From Oscillospiraceae bacterium (GTDB taxonomy: Bacteria; Bacillota; Clostridia; Oscillospirales; Oscillospiraceae): DNA of 8,576 nucleotides. The stretch is taken from positions 1 to 8,576 of the forward strand of contig JAISKY010000117.1 in assembly GCA_031260745.1 (NCBI GenBank). Reading direction: 5' to 3'. Under the pieces are notes generated by a model that worked only from the letters and a program-made list of their open reading frames with translations, did not search any database and was not told the DNA's origin. Within the stretch, counting starts at the first letter, position 1. Each line of letters begins with the position of its first letter. The position numbers were made by a program, and so were the translations under genes. Positions 6,283-8,576 of this stretch are shown piece by piece.

Positions 6283-7128
6283 CTATAATTCCCCCGAAGC
6301 GTGGCGGGTTACGTGGCAGGACACGTTAACGACGCAAGGCAATCCCGCTATATGCGTCGGCAAAGCGTCAATATTAACCGCTAGCGCGGTATGCCGACCT
6401 CCGAAACCTTGCGCGCCGATTCCCAGCGCGTTGATTTTGCCGAGCGCGTTACGCTCCATCTCCGCGTAGAACGGGTCGGAGTTGCGAGTATCAACCGGAC
6501 GCAGCAGCGCCTGTTTAGCCGTTCTTGCCGCCGCGTCAAGCGTTCCGCCAAGCCCTACGCCCAATATCACGGGAGGGCAAGGCTTCGAGCCTGCCGCGCG
6601 GATTACGTCCGCGAGCCAGTCCTCAATTGTTTCGCGAGTGTCAGTGGGATTGAACATTCTGGACGCGCTCATATTCTCACTTCCGAAACCTTTCGGGGCG
6701 ATTACCAGCGAGAACTTGTCGCCGCCGACCAACCGAGTATGGATAATCGCGGGAGTATTATCGTCGGTGTTGACGCGCCTTAGCGGGTCGCGTACAATCG
6801 AACAGCGAAGTCGTCCGTTAACGTAGGCGTTGCGTACTCCGAGATTAACAGCGTCCTCGAACAGCCCGCCCTCTATGTGAACGTCCTGACCTACGTCCGC
6901 GAACACTACTACCATTCCGGTATCCTGACAAATCGGAAGTCCTGCGCCGGCGGCGTATTTGAAGTTCTCCACGCAGTCCTCCAAGGCGGCTCGCGCCGCG
7001 TCGTTAGGTTCGGATTCGCTCGCGCACTCCAGTAAAATTCCGACGTCGGGTGGCAGATATGTGTTCGCCTCAATGCAAAGCCGCTCTACCAATTCGGCAA
7101 TTGAGGTTGCGCTAATGTTTCTCGTCAT
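6283..7128 (-). CDS. fumA: Class I fumarate hydratase, alpha subunit
   Basis: This 281-residue protein is the alpha (N-terminal, iron-sulfur) subunit of two-chain class I fumarase, which interconverts fumarate and malate; L(+)-tartrate dehydratase alpha (TtdA) is a close relative and cannot be excluded. The three expected 4Fe-4S ligands are visible: Cys67 in LPICQDTGMVVVF, Cys184 in KPCPPVILGVGLGGT and Cys271 in NVSCHVTRH. KGFGSENMSA (146-155) is another family hallmark. The length suits a complete alpha chain. Activity needs a beta subunit, normally encoded directly downstream; here the next gene downstream is an unrelated zinc-ribbon membrane protein. The start ATG (complement of 7126-7128) is preceded by TAGGAG at a rather long spacing of about 13 bases. 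An ATG at 7138-7136 on the same strand is out of frame. The gene lies divergent to a candidate small RNA. Confidence 0.92.
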   Translation of the reverse strand: MTRNISATSIAELVERLCIEANTYLPPDVGILLECASESEPNDAARAALEDCVENFKYAAGAGLPICQDTGMVVVFADVGQDVHIEGGLFEDAVNLGVRNAYVNGRLRCSIVRDPLRRVNTDDNTPAIIHTRLVGGDKFSLVIAPKGFGSENMSASRMFNPTDTRETIEDWLADVIRAAGSKPCPPVILGVGLGGTLDAAARTAKQALLRPVDTRNSDPFYAEMERNALGKINALGIGAQGFGGRHTALAVNIDALPTHIAGLPCVVNVSCHVTRHASGEL

Positions 7129-7177
7129 AATTCGACATAAGCTCCTAAAAGTAGTGATAATTCGAGCAAAAAAGCTA

Positions 7178-7206
7178 TTTACAAATGTAATAGAAAGTGT
7201 TAATAT
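7178..7206 (+). promoter_or_regulatory. Candidate sigma-70-type promoter of a small RNA
   Basis: TTTACA (7178-7183, 5 of 6 consensus positions) and TAATAT (7201-7206, 4 of 6) are separated by exactly 17 bases on the + strand. Transcription would begin near 7213. No protein gene lies downstream on this strand, but a structured region and a terminator do, which raises the likelihood that the promoter is real. Confidence 0.55.
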
Positions 7207-7212
7207 CTATAC

Positions 7213-7372
7213 ACAGCTTATCCAATGGCGTGAGGCCGACGGAAGTCGGTCTTGGGGACCCGCGTTAACGCGGCGACCCGAAGTTCATATCTTTATCCCA
7301 CAACCCTATCTTTGGCGGTATAACGCTCCGCGTCTTGTCAGACGCTCCGCGTGTGTACCGCCGACTTTTTTT
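7213..7372 (+). ncRNA. Candidate stand-alone structured small RNA (about 160 nt), family unknown
   Basis: This lies in the 255-base protein-free gap between the fumarase alpha gene (7128, - strand) and doc (7384, - strand). The inferred transcript starts near 7213, after the promoter at 7178-7206. It contains: hairpin 1, an 8-bp stem AGGCCGAC (7233-7240) with GTCGGTCT (7245-7252) capped by a GNRA-type GGAA loop; hairpin 2, CCGCG (7260-7264) with CGCGG (7269-7273) around TTAA, with an outer GGG/CCC helix near 7255-7279; a single-stranded AU- and C-rich linker (about 7283-7313); and a long terminator hairpin. I looked for signatures of SRP RNA, RNase P, tmRNA, T-box, TPP, FMN, cobalamin and guanidine riboswitches and found none. 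6S RNA is not supported because the end is an independent terminator and not a closing stem. The ends are predictions. Confidence 0.5.
7314..7372 (+). terminator. Long Rho-independent terminator of the small RNA
   Basis: GGCGGTA (7314-7320) pairs with TACCGCC (7356-7362). Inside, ACGC (7323-7326) pairs with GCGT (7349-7352), and GCGTCT (7330-7335) with AGACGC (7340-7345), closed by a TGTC loop; symmetric TCC/TCC internal bulges separate the last two helices. Seven T residues (7366-7372) follow three bases after the stem. No comparable T-tract exists on the - strand side, so it acts in the + direction only. Confidence 0.75.
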
Positions 7373-7383
7373 CAGTGAACAGA

Positions 7384-7761
7384 TTATCGCATACGCTCCA
7401 ATATTAATTTTAATAATTGTTTATCGGACATTTCACCGTTGGCAATGTCAAGCCCAATACGTATTAAATCGTCGTCCGTAAATTCCGACGGTATACCATT
7501 CCACTCCAACAACGCTAACATTACAAGAACACCGATTCGTTTATTGCCGTCCGCAAACGGGTGGTTTTTAATTATGCCGTACGTGATTCTGGAAATCTTT
7601 GCAATAACCGACGGGAACAAATCCAATCCGTCAAATGTTTGGAACGGAGAGACTAACGCGGATTGCAGAAGTCCTTCGTCACGGATTCCAAGCAAACCGC
7701 CTGTCTTTTCAAGTAATTCGCTGTGAAAAGAAATTACCTGCTCTTTGGTTATCGCAATCAT
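7384..7761 (-). CDS. doc: Doc-type (Fic fold) toxin of a toxin-antitoxin pair
   Basis: This 125-residue protein belongs to the death-on-curing branch of the Fic family and matches P1 Doc in size (about 126). The catalytic motif is HPFADGNKR at residues 67-75, with His67 as the catalytic residue. The Lys at position 74, where AMP-transferring Fic proteins have Gly, is the Doc-type form; P1 Doc is known to phosphorylate elongation factor Tu and stop translation. The N-terminal IRDEGLLQSALVSPFQTFDG segment is also typical of Doc homologues. The start ATG overlaps the antitoxin stop in an ATGA (7758-7761), and no clear ribosome binding site precedes it, so its translation probably depends on that of the antitoxin. 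No residues obviously needed for activity are missing. The target in this host is inferred, not seen. Confidence 0.93.
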   Translation of the reverse strand: MIAITKEQVISFHSELLEKTGGLLGIRDEGLLQSALVSPFQTFDGLDLFPSVIAKISRITYGIIKNHPFADGNKRIGVLVMLALLEWNGIPSEFTDDDLIRIGLDIANGEMSDKQLLKLILERMR

Positions 7762-7994
7762 TTCGCCAATTCTTCAAATGCTAGAATATGTTTTTGAATA
7801 ATTCCGCGGACGATTTCGTTTGCGGTCTCGTCGTCAACGTGAGTTACGCTCTGGAATTGAGCGTAATCCACAAGCAGATAGCGCGGAGTATTGCCGTTTA
7901 GTATAACCGCCGTTCCGTATTCGTCTGCAATCCGCGCGGCTTTTGAGAAGTTCTCGCTGACTTCGCGCGCGGATATTGAATTGCTTGTATTCAT
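7758..7994 (-). CDS. phd: Phd/YefM-family antitoxin
   Basis: This 78-residue protein has the layout of Phd antitoxins. The N-terminal DNA-binding half contains SAREVSENFSKAARIADEYG, then the beta strands AVILNGNTPRYLLVDYAQFQ. The acidic C-terminal helix (about residues 50-78, ending IIQKHILAFEELAK) would wrap and inhibit the Doc toxin. In the known P1 system Phd also represses its own operon together with Doc. The start has AGAGGT (complement of 8003-8008) eight bases upstream. The gene lies only 25 bases after the aminotransferase stop, in the same direction, and I see no operator palindrome or convincing promoter in that gap. Its promoter must lie inside or ahead of the aminotransferase gene, or be too weak to recognise. 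Confidence 0.9.
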   Translation of the reverse strand: MNTSNSISAREVSENFSKAARIADEYGTAVILNGNTPRYLLVDYAQFQSVTHVDDETANEIVRGIIQKHILAFEELAK

Positions 7995-8019
7995 AAAAAT
8001 TTACCTCTTAAAGATACTC

Positions 8020-8576
8020 TCACAACTTCCGTACAAACCGCTCAATTCTTGCTAGCGCTTCGCGGATTTGAGCTTCTCCGGCGGCGTAGCATATTCTGAC
8101 AAAGCCCTCGCCGCCTAAGCCGAACGCGCTTCCGCTGATTACCGCGACTTTTTCCTCAAACAGCAAACGCTCGCAAAACTCGTCGGAGCTTAGCCCGAAT
8201 TTTGATATGTCGGGGAATAAGTAGAACGCGCCTTTAGCGTCGAACGAGCTTATTCCCAGTTGTTTAAGCCCCTCGTTAAGTAGTTTGCGGCGGCGGTCGT
8301 ACTCTGTACGCATACGCTCTATGTCCTTGTCGCCGTCTTTCATAGCCTCGATTGCGGCGTACTGACTGGCGGTAGGAGCGCACATAATAGCGTACTGGTG
8401 CAACTTTGTCAGTTGAGTAATCACCGGCGCGGGCGCGGCGGCGTAGCCTAATCTCCACCCCGTCATAGAGTAGCACTTGCTAAACCCGTTAACTACGATT
8501 GTACGCTCCTTAAGCTCCGGGATATTGGCGGGAGAAACGTGCTTGCCGCCGTAGGTAAGCTCCGCGTAGATTTCGT
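8020..8576 (-). CDS. Class I/II PLP-dependent aminotransferase, C-terminal part
   Basis: The frame is open from the right edge to the TGA stop (complement of 8020-8022), giving about 185 residues of a protein normally near 390. The visible part begins just after the substrate pocket Asp with EIYAELTYGG, then has the PLP-binding lysine in GFSKCYSMTGWRLGY. The methionine within this motif is not the start. The C-terminal domain follows, with GAFYLFPDISKFG, EKVAVISGSAFG and FVRICYA, whose Arg is expected to bind the substrate carboxylate. This is a fold-type I aminotransferase of the aspartate/aromatic/diaminopimelate-like group (subgroup I-gamma style). The substrate cannot be decided from this fragment. 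The usual residue after the PLP lysine is Thr, Ser or Ala; Cys here is uncommon but tolerable. It is followed 25 bases later by the phd-doc pair on the same strand. Confidence 0.92.
   Translation of the reverse strand, partial: EIYAELTYGGKHVSPANIPELKERTIVVNGFSKCYSMTGWRLGYAAAPAPVITQLTKLHQYAIMCAPTASQYAAIEAMKDGDKDIERMRTEYDRRRKLLNEGLKQLGISSFDAKGAFYLFPDISKFGLSSDEFCERLLFEEKVAVISGSAFGLGGEGFVRICYAAGEAQIREALARIERFVRKL

Noticed and set aside
7175..7203. Divergent promoter for the fumarase alpha gene (TTAACA and TAAATA on the - strand)
   Set aside because: The -10 match is only 3 of 6 at 16-base spacing in an AT-rich stretch, too weak to list as a feature.
7233..7290. Possible glutamine (glnA-type) riboswitch, from GACGGAAGTCGG
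   Set aside because: The resemblance to GACGGAAGTAGG is partial and the bases are fully explained by an 8-bp stem with a GGAA loop. The other conserved parts are absent.
7281..7299. tRNA-like T-arm (GTTCATATC)
   Set aside because: The conserved A after TTCR is replaced, and no acceptor, D or anticodon arms can be drawn around it.
7313..7363. Possible T-box leader on the - strand (GGCGGTACACACGCGG resembles the T-box sequence)
   Set aside because: The core TGGNACCGCG is not matched, no antiterminator/terminator layout or Stem I motifs are visible, and the next gene (fumarase alpha) is not a usual T-box target.
6959..7378. 139-codon + strand open frame running through the small RNA region
   Set aside because: Its first part is antisense to the fumarase alpha gene and its end covers the terminator hairpin. 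There is no ribosome binding site at any internal ATG I checked, so coding is unlikely.

Overview
The window reads as part of the chromosome of an anaerobic, butyrate-forming bacterium, most likely a member of the Bacillota (Clostridia or relatives). This is inferred from a complete acetyl-CoA-type butyrate block with an electron-bifurcating-type Etf, strong AGGAGG-like ribosome binding sites, and a fumarase alpha subunit of the two-subunit class I type. Base composition looks close to even and is similar across the window, so nothing stands out as obviously foreign by composition.

Positions 1-5571 (+ strand) carry one co-directional operon: the 3' end of crotonase (crt), 3-hydroxybutyryl-CoA dehydrogenase (hbd), the alpha and beta subunits of an AtoDA-type CoA transferase, butyryl-CoA dehydrogenase (bcd), and the electron-transfer flavoprotein (etfB, etfA). 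Together they convert acetoacetyl-CoA to 3-hydroxybutyryl-CoA, crotonyl-CoA and butyryl-CoA. The CoA transferase can then release butyrate onto acetate or acetoacetate. Bcd-EtfBA probably couples crotonyl-CoA reduction by NADH to ferredoxin reduction. The thiolase and the operon promoter are not in the window and may lie upstream. The operon ends at a strong hairpin with T-tracts on both sides, so it probably also terminates the convergent gene to its right.

Positions 5644-7128 (- strand) hold a small zinc-ribbon, two-helix membrane protein and, upstream of it in the same direction, the iron-sulfur-binding alpha subunit of class I fumarase. The beta subunit that usually follows alpha is absent from its expected place.

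Positions 7129-7383 contain no protein gene. On the + strand they hold a near-consensus promoter, two compact hairpins and a long hairpin followed by seven T residues. This looks like a free-standing small RNA of about 160 nt that I cannot assign to a known family. It points into the 3' end of the neighbouring toxin gene on the opposite strand.

Positions 7384-7994 (- strand) encode a Phd-Doc toxin-antitoxin pair with a 4-base ATGA overlap. It sits 25 bases downstream of a class I/II PLP-dependent aminotransferase whose 5' end runs off the right edge of the window (8020-8576).
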